A stretch of DNA of 55,842 nt from Halalkalirubrum salinum (GTDB taxonomy: Archaea; Halobacteriota; Halobacteria; Halobacteriales; Haloferacaceae): contig NZ_SRSG01000029.1 in the NCBI RefSeq assembly GCF_005543295.1, positions 1 through 55,842 on the forward strand. Direction: 5' to 3'. Shown here one piece after another: positions 25,896 through 34,959 of the stretch (the first letter of the stretch is position 1; each line of letters starts with the position of its first letter). Both the position numbers and the translations under genes were made by a program. A model generated the notes under the pieces. The model was not told the origin of the DNA. It saw only the letters and a list, made by a program, of their open reading frames with translations, and searched no databases.

Positions 25896-26216
25896 TTAGA
25901 TAATATCGATCTCGGTGTCTTCGTCGTCAGCGGTGCTGTTTTCCGGGTTTTCGTCGTCAGCGGTGTCAATCGACAGGTCTTCTTCGTCAGTCTCTGCAGC
26001 AGTATCCGCTGACCGGTCGCTCACAGCACCGACCAATGGCCACGCGACCACGAGTAACACCAACAGTGTGCCTTCGACTTTTGCCGCAGTCAACAGCCAG
26101 CTTCGCGGCTCTGCGTCCTCGCCGTTTTCGTAGGCAATCCGTGTCCAGATCGACACTGCACGACGGGGATAGCAGAGTTCGAACAAACCGATCACACCGA
26201 CAAGGAATCTGAGCAT
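25896..26216 (-). CDS. Small membrane protein with acidic repetitive tail
   Basis: 106 residues from MLRFLVGVIGLFELCYPRRA. One amphipathic or membrane helix at the start and a second at about 47-66 (VEGTLLVLLVVAWPLVGAVS) flank a soluble loop. The last 35 residues are Asp/Glu-rich with the motif TADDEN/TADDED repeated, encoded by imperfect direct repeats (tcgtcgtcagcggtg). An upstream extension of the frame into the A/T-rich intergenic region was not used. Similar two-helix proteins are common in haloarchaea; function unknown. Confidence 0.65.
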   Translation of the reverse strand: MLRFLVGVIGLFELCYPRRAVSIWTRIAYENGEDAEPRSWLLTAAKVEGTLLVLLVVAWPLVGAVSDRSADTAAETDEEDLSIDTADDENPENSTADDEDTEIDII

Positions 26217-26296
26217 ACTACTGGTACGCCCAACGTGAACAAAAAGGCGATGGGCGTGGATGATGATGTTAATTATTTTCTCTGTCGATGAAATTA

Positions 26297-26317
26297 ATGT
26301 AGCTGCAGTACCTACAT
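26297..26317. promoter_or_regulatory. Inverted repeat ATGTAG-N9-CTACAT before the stress protein gene
   Basis: Six-base arms flank CTGCAGTAC in the middle of a 180-base A/T-rich gap (26217-26396) between two divergent genes. It could be an operator for either gene. No other feature is evident in this gap. Confidence 0.35.
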
Positions 26318-26396
26318 ATTTACAGGAAAATACGATATTCAACACGAAATGTACACCATTGTTGCAATACGTGTGGACTATCGTGAATAACAACGA

Positions 26397-26846
26397 ATGT
26401 CAATCCACGCATCACCTCCATCGAGTTCGGTATCGCTGTTCGATCGCATTTGCGTCGTCACCACTGATGACGCGGCTGTCGACTCGGCTGCAGAGACCGC
26501 TGTCAGCCTCGCTGCCGGATCACGTGCAGACGTTCATGCGCTCTATGTCGTCGACACCGCAGAACACTTGGACATGGTCGTCGAGCGCCGCGAGCAAGCC
26601 GGCGAAGCCGCCGTCGAGTCCGTTGAATCGATCGCTGACGATCGTGGCGTCGACGTGACCAAACACTTCCGATACGGCACGCCCCACGCTGAGGCGATTA
26701 ATTACGTCGAGGATCACGATATCGATCTGGTTGTCGTGGCCTCGCCGAAACACACCGGCCTAGAGCGTGTTGTCAAGCCGACGCCAGTGGCCGATCGACT
26801 AACCAGCTCCCTCGATGTCCCGGTACTTGTCGTTGGTCCAGAGTAG
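26397..26846 (+). CDS. Universal stress protein (UspA family)
   Basis: 149 residues with the alternating Rossmann-like USP fold: first strand FDRICVVTTDD, a central ADVHALYVVDTAE, and the closing IDLVVVASPKHTGLERVV and VPVLVVGPE. The ATP-binding motif G-x2-G-x9-G-S/T of many USPs is not conserved here (the corresponding region reads SPKHTGLERVVKPTPVADRL), so nucleotide binding may be absent or altered. It is a single gene between a divergent membrane protein and topA. Confidence 0.9.
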   Translation: MSIHASPPSSSVSLFDRICVVTTDDAAVDSAAETAVSLAAGSRADVHALYVVDTAEHLDMVVERREQAGEAAVESVESIADDRGVDVTKHFRYGTPHAEAINYVEDHDIDLVVVASPKHTGLERVVKPTPVADRLTSSLDVPVLVVGPE

Positions 26847-26940
26847 CGAGGGCCACCGGTAGCCACCTCCACCGCGATCGCTACCCACGGTACATGGCCC
26901 CACGAAAGGTTTAGACCACAAGACGGCGTAGCCCGCCTCA

Positions 26941-29481
26941 ATGAGTCGTGGTCCCGAACTGATTATCACAGAAAAGGACAACGCCGCCAGACGGATCGCC
27001 GAGATCCTCAGCGGCGATTCTGCCGATGCGGAGCGAATGAACGGCGTCAACGTCTACAAGTGGGGCGGCACGCGCTGTGTCGGCCTCTCCGGACACGTTG
27101 TCGGCGTCGATTTCCCGCCCGAGTACAACGACTGGCGCGACGTTGAGCCAGTCGAACTTATCGACGCCCCGATCGACAAACAACCCACCCGCGAGAATAT
27201 CGTCGCCGCCCTCCGCCGGCTTGCCCGCAGAGCGTCAGCGGTGACGATCGCCACCGACTACGACCGAGAGGGCGAACTAATCGGCAAAGAGGCCTACGAG
27301 CTCGTCCGAGAGGTCAACGAGGACGTCCCGATCGATCGTGTTCGCTTCTCGTCAATTACGAAACGAGAGGTCGAGGAAGCCTTTGCGAACCCCGAAGAGC
27401 TCGACTTCAATCTCGCCGCCGCGGGAGAGGCCAGACAGGTAATCGATCTGATCTGGGGGGCGGCGCTCACGCGGTTTCTCTCGCTTTCGGCCCGCCAGCT
27501 TGGAAACGATTTCATCTCTGTCGGGCGGGTGCAGGGACCGACGCTGAAGCTGATCGTCGATCGCGAGCGCGAGATCGAAGCGTTCGATCCCGAAGACTAC
27601 TGGGAGCTGTTCTGTGATCTCACGAACGACGACGGCGCGGGCTTCGAGGCGCAGTATTTCTACCTCGACGAGGACGAAAACGAGGCCGAGCGGCTGTGGG
27701 ACGGCGGTCGCGCGCACGCGGTCTACGAGGCGCTTTCGACCACTCCGGAGACGATCGTCGACGCGGTTCGCCGGCGAACGAGGACGGACAGCCCGCCGAC
27801 GCCGTTCAACACCACGCAGTTCATCCGGGCGGCCGGTTCGCTTGGCTACTCCGCCCAGCGGGCGATGAGCATCGCCGAGGACCTCTACACGGCCGGGTAC
27901 ATCACTTACCCGCGGACGGACAACACCGTCTACCCGGATGATCTTGATCCCCACAAGCTACTTGAAGCGCTCGCGGCGAGTCGGCAGTTTGGTGATGATG
28001 CTGAGTCGCTGCTCGAACAGGAGTCGATCGACCCCACCGCCGGTGACGAAGAGACGACCGACCACCCGCCGATCCATCCGACTGGCGAACTCCCCGCAGG
28101 CTCGGACCTTTCGGAGGCCGAACGCGAGGTCTACGAACTCGTGGTTCGTCGATTCTTTGCGACTGTCGCCGAGGCAGCAACCTGGGAACACCTCCGCGTG
28201 GTTGCTGTTGTCCCTGACGCAACGATCGCGACCGACGGCGGCGAGACGATCACGGACCTCTCGATGAAGGCCAACGGCAAACGGCTCGTCGAGGACGGCT
28301 ACCATGCCGTCTACCCGTACTCCAACGCGGGCGAGACGTTCGTCCCCGACGTGACCGAAGGCCAGACGCTGTCGATCGCCGACGTGCGCCTCGAAGACAA
28401 ACAGACCCAGCCGCCACGACGCTACGGCCAATCGAGGCTGATCGAGACCATGGAGGGGATGGGGATTGGCACGAAGTCAACGCGACATCACGTAATCGAG
28501 AAGCTGTATGATCGTGGCTACATCGAAAACGATCCGCCGCGGCCGACCATGCTCGCGAAGGCGGTCGTCGAGGCATCCGAGCGCTTTGCCGATCGGATCG
28601 TGAGCGAAGAGATGACCGCGCAACTGGAGGCGGATATGCAGGCGATTGCCGCGGGCGAGAAAGACTACGACGAAGTCACGAAAGAATCCCGTGAGATGCT
28701 CGAACTCGTCTTCGAGGAGCTGATGGAATCCGGCGAGGAGGTCGGCGAGCACCTCCAGAAGTCACTCAAGGCCGACAAGACGATCGGCCCGTGCCCTGAC
28801 TGCGGCGAGGATCTGCTCCTCAGAAAGAGCCGCTACGGTTCGTACTTCATTGGCTGTGACGGCTACCCAAGCTGTGAGTACACCCTGCCGCTGCCGTCGA
28901 CCGGCAAGCCGCTCATCCTCGACGAAGAATGTGAGGACCATAGCCTGCGACACGTGAAGATGCTCGCCGGCCGCAAGACGTTCACCCACGGTTGTCCGCA
29001 GTGTAAGGCTGATGAGGCTGATGAGGCCGATGACGAGGTGATTGGTGTCTGTCCGGACTGCGGGGAAGAACACGGCGGCGAGTTGGCGATCAAACAGCTC
29101 CGATCGGGCTCGCGACTCGTCGGCTGCACCCGCTATCCCGACTGTGAGTACTCGTTGCCGCTGCCGCGTCGCGGCGAGATTGAGGTGACAGACGAGCTCT
29201 GTGAGGAACACGACCTGCCCGAACTCGTGATCCACAACGGCGACGAGCCGTGGGAACTCGGCTGTCCGATCTGCAACTATCGCGAGTTTCAGGCCCGCCA
29301 GCCCGACGCCAACGAACTCGAATCGATCAAGGGAATCGGCGAAAAGACTGCCGAGAAGCTCAAAGACGCCGGAATTGACGACGTCAGTTCGCTGAAGGAG
29401 GCGGACCCGGACGATATCGCGACCTCTGTCGACGGTATTGGCCCCGACACCGTCCGCAGCTGGCAGGCCAAGGCGGACTGA
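26941..29481 (+). CDS. topA: DNA topoisomerase I (type IA)
   Basis: 846 residues. The TOPRIM domain opens with ELIITEKDNAARRIAEIL and has the acidic triad in DYDREGELIG. The active-site Tyr is in YITYPRTDN. Several C-terminal zinc ribbons follow (CPDCGEDLL...CDGYPSC, HGCPQC, CPDCGEEHGG...CTRYPDC, CPIC). The last 55 residues form a helix-hairpin-helix (ESIKGIGEKTAEKLKDAGI). It relaxes negative supercoils. A short ADEADEADD repeat sits between zinc ribbons. It is preceded by AGGTTTAGACC, a possible TATA element 30 bases upstream. Confidence 0.96.
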   Translation: MSRGPELIITEKDNAARRIAEILSGDSADAERMNGVNVYKWGGTRCVGLSGHVVGVDFPPEYNDWRDVEPVELIDAPIDKQPTRENIVAALRRLARRASAVTIATDYDREGELIGKEAYELVREVNEDVPIDRVRFSSITKREVEEAFANPEELDFNLAAAGEARQVIDLIWGAALTRFLSLSARQLGNDFISVGRVQGPTLKLIVDREREIEAFDPEDYWELFCDLTNDDGAGFEAQYFYLDEDENEAERLWDGGRAHAVYEALSTTPETIVDAVRRRTRTDSPPTPFNTTQFIRAAGSLGYSAQRAMSIAEDLYTAGYITYPRTDNTVYPDDLDPHKLLEALAASRQFGDDAESLLEQESIDPTAGDEETTDHPPIHPTGELPAGSDLSEAEREVYELVVRRFFATVAEAATWEHLRVVAVVPDATIATDGGETITDLSMKANGKRLVEDGYHAVYPYSNAGETFVPDVTEGQTLSIADVRLEDKQTQPPRRYGQSRLIETMEGMGIGTKSTRHHVIEKLYDRGYIENDPPRPTMLAKAVVEASERFADRIVSEEMTAQLEADMQAIAAGEKDYDEVTKESREMLELVFEELMESGEEVGEHLQKSLKADKTIGPCPDCGEDLLLRKSRYGSYFIGCDGYPSCEYTLPLPSTGKPLILDEECEDHSLRHVKMLAGRKTFTHGCPQCKADEADEADDEVIGVCPDCGEEHGGELAIKQLRSGSRLVGCTRYPDCEYSLPLPRRGEIEVTDELCEEHDLPELVIHNGDEPWELGCPICNYREFQARQPDANELESIKGIGEKTAEKLKDAGIDDVSSLKEADPDDIATSVDGIGPDTVRSWQAKAD

Positions 29482-29483
29482 CT

Positions 29484-30227
29484 GTGACGGTCTTTTCGCT
29501 GTGTCGGCTGTGGCGGCCCGCACACTTCGCCGACTGGTATCTGTTCGGTGCGGAGTACGTCGAGACTGTGGCTGATGGGATGGGTTTTGACACGAGCGAG
29601 TTTGTTGACTACGAGGCTGGCGTTCAGGCACTCGAACAGGGTGTTGGTGGCTCGGACGCTTCCGAGTCGCTCCGGCGATCGATCGTCGCCGACCTCCTCG
29701 CTGATGCGCGATTCTGTGAGCCGTTCTGTGAGTGGATGCCGCTTTGGTACGAGGCGGTGCTCATTGCGCCCGTGAAGTACGTCGATATCAGGCTTACTCG
29801 GACCGCCCAATCGCTGGTGAGCAACCCTGCAAATCGCACGTCTGTTCGGGCTCCGACCTTCTCGCGGCCCCGAGACGTGCGATTCAATGGGAAGACAGCA
29901 GTGAGCCACGTCTCTGGGTTCGCCGATCGATTCGTGTTTGCGGACGCGATTCTCCACTTGGAGTGGTTCGTCCACGTCGCTCGTGAGTCGGGCATCGAGG
30001 TCCCGCAGTCGCTCGTCGATCGGACATACGAGGAGACGGTCGCCCACTACGCCGACGGTCAGCCATTCTCGCAAGATGTCCGACGATTCCAGGCGCTGTT
30101 GTTTGCCGACGATCGCTGGGTCCGGGGAATAAACGAGGGGTACGGACTGAACAGCGCGTTGTTCGACGTCTGGGAGCGGATTCTATCGGCCGAGCGGCGG
30201 CGCTTGGAGGCTGGGCTCGATCGGTGA
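29484..30227 (+). CDS. Uncharacterised protein downstream of topA
   Basis: 247 residues from a GTG two bases after the topA stop, which suggests co-transcription. An ATG 32 codons later (MGFDTSEFVDYEAG) is the alternative start. The protein is soluble, rich in Trp/Phe/Tyr (CEWMPLWYEAV, HLEWFVHVAR, DDRWVRGINEGYGLN) and looks mostly helical. Cysteines in FCEPFCEW are the only potential metal ligands. I do not recognise a family. The close spacing to topA is the only clue to function. Confidence 0.6.
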   Translation: MTVFSLCRLWRPAHFADWYLFGAEYVETVADGMGFDTSEFVDYEAGVQALEQGVGGSDASESLRRSIVADLLADARFCEPFCEWMPLWYEAVLIAPVKYVDIRLTRTAQSLVSNPANRTSVRAPTFSRPRDVRFNGKTAVSHVSGFADRFVFADAILHLEWFVHVARESGIEVPQSLVDRTYEETVAHYADGQPFSQDVRRFQALLFADDRWVRGINEGYGLNSALFDVWERILSAERRRLEAGLDR

Positions 30228-30288
30228 GCCGTCTCGACAGCCGTCTGTCGGCCGAAACGACTAATTCGGCCATGCCCGAAGCATCTGC

Positions 30289-31251
30289 GTGGATCGGACC
30301 TCGCTTGCCACGCTCGTGGTGGCCCTCCTCGCGGTAGCGGCGCTTGCGATCGGCGCAGCGACCGTTGACACCACAGTACCGGTCGGAGATGACGGCTCAA
30401 CTGGCAGCTCCAGTGGCAGCCTATTTGGGGGCGGACCTGAGTCAACCGAGGAATCGACGGACGAGCAACAAGAACCATCGTTCGCGCCGCCGGTCGGCTG
30501 CGTTGAATCCCTCTTGGAGCCACGAGCGATCGCGATCGTCTTGCTCGTGTGGTTCGTCATTGGCGGGCTCGCATATCTTGAGACTCGATCGCTGTTTGCT
30601 GCGGGTGTTGTCATGCTCGCGATCGGACTTCTCGCTGGGCCGTTCTACGCCATGCTTGCGATCTGTGGCGATCCGTTCGAGCTCTCGATCTCGCTTGGTA
30701 ATTCCGCCAGCGGCGGTGGCGTGGGCGGACTCTTCGGCGGTGAGGGAGAGTCTGGTGACGGCCAGAACGGCGAGGCGACGACTGTCCCACTGCCGACGGC
30801 TGTGTTCGGGCTGGTGCTCGTTGTTGCGTTGGTGCTGAGCGTGTTTCTCTTTGCAGTCGGCGGTCGCGAACCGACCGGAGACCTCGCTAGCGACGCCACA
30901 GCGACCGATGACGACGAAGCGACCACCGAGGAGATTGCTTCGATCGGCGAACACGCAGGCGAGGCGGCCGATCGGATTGAGGCCACTGGCGCGGTCGAGA
31001 ATGAAGTGTACCACGCGTGGGCGGAGATGGCCCGATCGCTCGACGTCCCTTCGCCCGAGACGAGCACTCCCGCCGCGTTCGCCGCTGCCGCAGTTGATGC
31101 AGGAATGGATCCGGCTGATGTTGAAGCACTCACCGCGGTGTTCGAGGCGGTCCGCTACGGCGGCGCAGCTGTCACGCCCGAGCGCGAACAGCGAGCCGTC
31201 GCGGCTTTGCGACGGATTGAACAGACGTACGCGGAGGATACTGATGGCTGA
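30289..31251 (+). CDS. DUF4129 domain membrane protein
   Basis: 320 residues from a GTG. There is an N-terminal hydrophobic helix (6-24), a Ser/Gly-rich linker, two helices (about 81-99 and 103-121), another linker, and a helix at 169-191. The cytoplasmic C-terminal domain (240-315, HAWAEMARSLDVPSPETSTP ... EAVRYGG) is the DUF4129 pattern seen beside MoxR/DUF58 genes. It is the first gene of a four-gene overlapping cluster. Its role is unknown but linked to envelope maturation by context. Confidence 0.85.
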   Translation: MDRTSLATLVVALLAVAALAIGAATVDTTVPVGDDGSTGSSSGSLFGGGPESTEESTDEQQEPSFAPPVGCVESLLEPRAIAIVLLVWFVIGGLAYLETRSLFAAGVVMLAIGLLAGPFYAMLAICGDPFELSISLGNSASGGGVGGLFGGEGESGDGQNGEATTVPLPTAVFGLVLVVALVLSVFLFAVGGREPTGDLASDATATDDDEATTEEIASIGEHAGEAADRIEATGAVENEVYHAWAEMARSLDVPSPETSTPAAFAAAAVDAGMDPADVEALTAVFEAVRYGGAAVTPEREQRAVAALRRIEQTYAEDTDG

Positions 31252-31903
31252 CCGCAGCCGCGGCGGTCTCGTTGGCGCGATCGGGTGGACTGCGACGAGT
31301 GGGATCGTACTGATCAGTTCAGGCGTAATCGCGCTGATCGTCAGCGAGTTTGCTGCAGCACTGTCAGTTCCTGAGGTGTTTTTGTCGCTCGTTGGGGCGT
31401 TTGCGGCGATACAGGGGCTTCGGTACGTCTCAGGTGCTCGTCGGGCCGATCGTGTGCGAACGTCCTTCGGTGATCCCGAACGTCGCGTAACGGTCCCGAC
31501 GCCGGGTGCGGAGATCGATGAGAAGACCGCGCGGGCACTACGCGGCGATCGGAGCGCTGCAAGCCATCGGCGCCAGCTCAGAACACGGTTTCGTGAGCTT
31601 GCGGTTGCGGCGCTTGTCGCCCGCACTGACCGCGACGAGGCCGCTGCACGGGATGCCGTTGAATCTGGTAGGTGGCCCACAGACACTGCGGCTGCAGCCT
31701 TTCTCTCACACGGACGGTTTTCCATTGCGATCCGAGCTCGAGCGTTCCTCCGTCGACAGTCGGTGTACGCGATCGGCATTGAACGATCGATCGACGCGAT
31801 CGAGGCGTTGTGGGATTCCACTACGGTCCAGACGAAACGCGATACGTCTTCGAACCGCCGGCGACCACAGACACGATTATCACCGGAGGATTCCCACGAA
31901 TGA
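31244..31903 (+). CDS. Membrane protein, DUF7269-like
   Basis: 219 residues beginning MADRSRGGLVGAIGWTATSG, overlapping the preceding gene by 8 bases. Two hydrophobic helices lie at about 12-35 and 39-58. The remainder is a helical cytoplasmic domain (ELAVAALVARTDRDEAAARD ... VYAIGIERSIDAIEALWDST). This protein type sits between DUF4129 and DUF58 genes in haloarchaea (DUF7269, from memory). Its stop overlaps the DUF58 start, indicating coupled translation. Confidence 0.75.
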   Translation: MADRSRGGLVGAIGWTATSGIVLISSGVIALIVSEFAAALSVPEVFLSLVGAFAAIQGLRYVSGARRADRVRTSFGDPERRVTVPTPGAEIDEKTARALRGDRSAASHRRQLRTRFRELAVAALVARTDRDEAAARDAVESGRWPTDTAAAAFLSHGRFSIAIRARAFLRRQSVYAIGIERSIDAIEALWDSTTVQTKRDTSSNRRRPQTRLSPEDSHE

Positions 31904-33165
31904 GGGCTTTCGACACGAACCGTTGGGTTGGTCTCAACGGCGTGATTCTGCTCGTCGTCGGAATTGGAATCGCAATTCGAGCCCCTGCACTCGTACTTGT
32001 CGGCGTTGTTGGGGTCGGCTACGCGGCGTTTGCGGCGTTTGGCGACGCACCCGAACCGACGCTCGAGATCGATCGGACGCTTTCAGAGGACGCACCTGAT
32101 CCGGGTGATGAGGTCGACGTTTCACTCACTGTGCGAAACGTTGGTGAGACATGGCTTTCAGATATGCGGATCGTTGACGGTGTCCCTCCTGGGCTGGAGG
32201 CGACCGGCCGGCCGGCACGGATGGCGGCCGCGCTGGCCCCTGGCGAAGCGGCGACCGTGGAATACACCGTCACCGCTGTCCGCGGAGAGCACACCTGGAA
32301 AGACGTACGGATTGTCACGCGCAACCCAAGCGGCTCACGTGAGCGATACGTCGAGCGAGCAGTCGAAACGATGGTCCGCTGTATCCCAACCTTCGAGGCC
32401 GGCTCAGACCTGCCGCTTCGGGGATTGACAACGCAGTACAGCGGCCGCGTTGTGACCGACGTGGGCGGTTCGGGTGTGGAGTTTCATTCGACCCGCGAAT
32501 ACCGTGCAGGCGATCCGGTCAAGCGGATCGACTGGAACCGTCGTGCACGAACTGGTGAGCTCTCCACCCTCGAACTCCGCGAGGAGCGTGCGGCGACGGT
32601 CGTTCTCCTCGTTGATTCACGGGAGGAGGCGTATGTCGCTCGAAATACGGCGGGACAAAACGCTGTCGAGCGGAGTGTCGACGCCGCGGGCCAACTGTTT
32701 ACCGCACTCGTTGGCAATGGCGATCGTGTCGGCCTCGGAGCGATGTCACCGTCAGACTGCTGGATCGCTCCAGGGGCGGGCACCGCCCACGGCGTTCGAC
32801 TTCGCGAACAGCTTGGATCGCATCAAGCGTTTGCGAGTACGCCCAGTGACGGCAAATTTTATTGGCCGCTCTGGTTCAACCGGATCCGACGGCGTCTGCG
32901 GAGGGACGCTCAAGTGGTCTTTTTGACCCCCCTTAGCGATCAGACCGCCGCCCGAACTGCGCGTCGACTTGACGCCCACGGTCACCTCGTGACGATCGTC
33001 AGCCCGAACGAGACTGGTGATACGAGCATCGGCTCTCGATTCGCCCGTCTGGAACGTGAACTTCAGCTCATGCGGCTGCGTCGGGCTGGGATACGGGTTG
33101 TCGACTGGGGCGAGGAACCGCTCCGTGTCGCGATCGCCGCAGCCGAACGGCGGTGGTCACGATGA
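31900..33165 (+). CDS. DUF58 domain protein (vWA-like)
   Basis: 421 residues from MRAFDTNRWVG. Two N-terminal membrane helices (about 10-45) precede a beta-sandwich region with NVGETWLSDMRIVDGVPPG and the conserved DUF58 core EFHSTREYRAGDPVKRIDWN (from about residue 195), followed by a vWA-like segment ATVVLLVDSREEA with partly kept metal-site residues. The family partners with MoxR ATPases. It starts within the upstream stop codon (ATGA) and overlaps the next gene the same way. Confidence 0.92.
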   Translation: MRAFDTNRWVGLNGVILLVVGIGIAIRAPALVLVGVVGVGYAAFAAFGDAPEPTLEIDRTLSEDAPDPGDEVDVSLTVRNVGETWLSDMRIVDGVPPGLEATGRPARMAAALAPGEAATVEYTVTAVRGEHTWKDVRIVTRNPSGSRERYVERAVETMVRCIPTFEAGSDLPLRGLTTQYSGRVVTDVGGSGVEFHSTREYRAGDPVKRIDWNRRARTGELSTLELREERAATVVLLVDSREEAYVARNTAGQNAVERSVDAAGQLFTALVGNGDRVGLGAMSPSDCWIAPGAGTAHGVRLREQLGSHQAFASTPSDGKFYWPLWFNRIRRRLRRDAQVVFLTPLSDQTAARTARRLDAHGHLVTIVSPNETGDTSIGSRFARLERELQLMRLRRAGIRVVDWGEEPLRVAIAAAERRWSR

Positions 33166-33689
33166 GTACGGAGCGGCCTGACGATGAACTAGTGGATGGA
33201 GAGATCGATCGAACCCCCTCGCCGCGGAGCGCGATCGGGGCCGTCGTGCTCGCCGCAATCGCGACGGCGATGCTCGCACTGGTATCGATCGAAGGTGCAG
33301 CACTCGCATTCACTGGGGCGATCGTCCTTTCGGTTGGCGTACGGTTCGGGCGGCTACGGATCGTCCACGCTGGATCACTGCTGTCGGTCGGTGGGCTCGT
33401 CACTGCGGGTGTCACCGGAGCCACCCCGGAGCCGCTGCTCGTTGCGGCGGTGTGTGCCGTCCTCGCGTGGGATCTCGCAGAGACGGCGATCGAACTCGGC
33501 GATCGGGTCGGCGGGGATGCATCTACCGCGCGCTTTGAGTCTGTCCACGCCGCGATGATTCTCGCTGTTGGGATCGCTTCAGCCGCAGTGGGCTATGGAC
33601 TGTACGCCGCGACCGCGGGCGGGCAGCCGACGACTGCGGTCGTTTTGTTGCTTTTTGGTGCGGTAATTGTCGTCTCCGCGTTTCGGTGA
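33162..33689 (+). CDS. Hydrophobic membrane protein, DUF7519-like
   Basis: 175 residues from MSTERPDDELVDGEIDRTPS. The N-terminal 24 residues are acidic. Five or six hydrophobic helices follow, with Ala/Val/Leu/Gly-rich segments up to the last residues VVSAFR. It is the last gene of the DUF4129-DUF7269-DUF58 cluster, where haloarchaea usually have this membrane protein (DUF7519, from memory). The stop codon lies inside the first unit of a 20-bp tandem repeat. Confidence 0.75.
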   Translation: MSTERPDDELVDGEIDRTPSPRSAIGAVVLAAIATAMLALVSIEGAALAFTGAIVLSVGVRFGRLRIVHAGSLLSVGGLVTAGVTGATPEPLLVAAVCAVLAWDLAETAIELGDRVGGDASTARFESVHAAMILAVGIASAAVGYGLYAATAGGQPTTAVVLLLFGAVIVVSAFR

Positions 33690-33736
33690 GCGTTGGCGCG
33701 TTTCGGTGAGCAATAGCGCGTGTCCGTGAGACACTG
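33677..33736. repeat. Three tandem 20-bp units across a stop codon
   Basis: CGCGTTTCGGTGAGCGTTGG, CGCGTTTCGGTGAGCAATAG and CGCGTGTCCGTGAGACACTG follow one another. The first unit contains the last codons and stop of the DUF7519-like gene. The array fills the whole space up to the convergent moxR stop at 33747. Confidence 0.85.
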
Positions 33737-33746
33737 TTGTGCTGAT

Positions 33747-34715
33747 CTACGCGCCGATCGACTCCGGGTCGACGGTTGGGACTGGCACCCGATCGAGCAC
33801 GTCAGCGACGATCGACGATCGACTGATATCGTTGACGAGTGCGTCTGGTGTAAGCACGAGTCGGTGTGCGAGCACAGGCTCGGCGATCGCTGTGATGTCG
33901 TCAGGGGTAACGAACGATCGTCCGGCGAGGATCGCCTGCGCGCGGGCGGTTTCTAACAGTCGCTGGGTACCACGTGGTGACACGCCAACGTCGACACGTC
34001 GGTCCGCGCGGGTTGCCTGTGCAATGTCGACCATGTAATCGAAGAGATCGGGATCGACACGGATCGATTCGGGTGCCTGCCGGAGGGCGCTGACCGCTTC
34101 AGGTGAGAGCACCGATCGGACCGAGGGGCTGCGATCGATCCGACCGACGCGCCGTTCGAGGAGTTCGACCTCGCCGTCGTGATCGGGATAGCCGAGGCTC
34201 GTTTTGACCGCGAAGCGATCGAGTTGAGCCTCCGGGAGCGGGAACGCACCCTCGCTTTCGACAGGGTTCTGGGTGGCCATTACAAAAAACGGGGACGGCA
34301 GCTGGTGGGTCTCGCCGTCGACGGTGACTTGGCCCTCTTCCATTGCTTCGAGCAGGGCGGCCTGTGTTTTCGGCGGCGCGCGGTTGATCTCGTCAGCGAG
34401 GACGACGTTTGCGAAGATCGGCCCTGGCGAGAACGAGAAACTGCCGTCGGACTCGTCGTAGATGTTCGTGCCTGTCACGTCGGAGGGGAGCAAATCAGGC
34501 GTGAACTGGACGCGGGAGAACTCGAGTCCGAGCGCGGTTGCGACGCTTCTGGCGGTGAGGGTCTTTCCGGTGCCGGGGACGTCTTCTAAGAGGACGTGTC
34601 CGCGCGCGAGCAGCCCGAGGAGGACGCGATCGAGGAACGCTTCCTCGCAGATGACAGCAGCGCCGATCGCGTCTGTCACCTCGCGGCAGGCGGCGGTGGC
34701 TTCCTGTCGTTCCAT
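33747..34715 (-). CDS. MoxR family AAA+ ATPase
   Basis: 322 residues from MERQEATAAC; a TTG three codons upstream is the other possible start. Walker A is EDVPGTGKTLTARS, Walker B VVLADEINRAPPK, sensor 1 FFVMATQNPVESEG and an arginine-finger region EAQLDRFAVK. It is likely to be a chaperone that remodels protein complexes or inserts cofactors together with DUF58 proteins. It faces the DUF58 cluster tail to tail instead of leading it on the same strand. Confidence 0.94.
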   Translation of the reverse strand: MERQEATAACREVTDAIGAAVICEEAFLDRVLLGLLARGHVLLEDVPGTGKTLTARSVATALGLEFSRVQFTPDLLPSDVTGTNIYDESDGSFSFSPGPIFANVVLADEINRAPPKTQAALLEAMEEGQVTVDGETHQLPSPFFVMATQNPVESEGAFPLPEAQLDRFAVKTSLGYPDHDGEVELLERRVGRIDRSPSVRSVLSPEAVSALRQAPESIRVDPDLFDYMVDIAQATRADRRVDVGVSPRGTQRLLETARAQAILAGRSFVTPDDITAIAEPVLAHRLVLTPDALVNDISRSSIVADVLDRVPVPTVDPESIGA

Positions 34716-34801
34716 GCCGGACAAGGAGGCGCGATCGACTTAGCAGTTGTTGGATATCGCTCTAGGCTGTTCGGCATTTGTTCGGTGTTTGATTGAGGAC
34801 G

Positions 34802-34892
34802 GGTGGCGTGCTTGTTCATGGACTGTCAGCGTGCTCGCCCGAGAACTGGTGGCTTGCATGCTCAGGAGTGTCGGCGTGCTCGACCAAGAGCG
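34802..34892. repeat. Two degenerate 46-bp direct repeats upstream of tRNA-Ser
   Basis: The copies start at 34802 (GGTGGCGTGCTTGTTCATGG) and 34848 (GGTGGCTTGCATGCTCAGGA), and both end in a GCGTGCTCG block. They lie in the 34716-34959 gap, which has no gene that I can support. Confidence 0.55.
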
Positions 34893-34927
34893 ATCGACAC
34901 ACGGCGCCCGCGTGCGATCGAAAGCGT

Positions 34928-34936
34928 TTATATTCC
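34928..34936 (+). promoter_or_regulatory. TATA-like box of tRNA-Ser
   Basis: TTTATATTCC lies about 26-32 bases before the first base of the tRNA gene, the right place for an archaeal promoter with a short leader. Confidence 0.6.
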
Positions 34937-34959
34937 GCGGCAGCCAGATGCGAATGTAC

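Noticed and set aside
30442-31821. Long minus-strand frame (459 residues) across the DUF4129 and DUF7269 genes
   Set aside because: Shadow of two well supported genes on the other strand; composition is Arg/Ser-rich and not halophilic.
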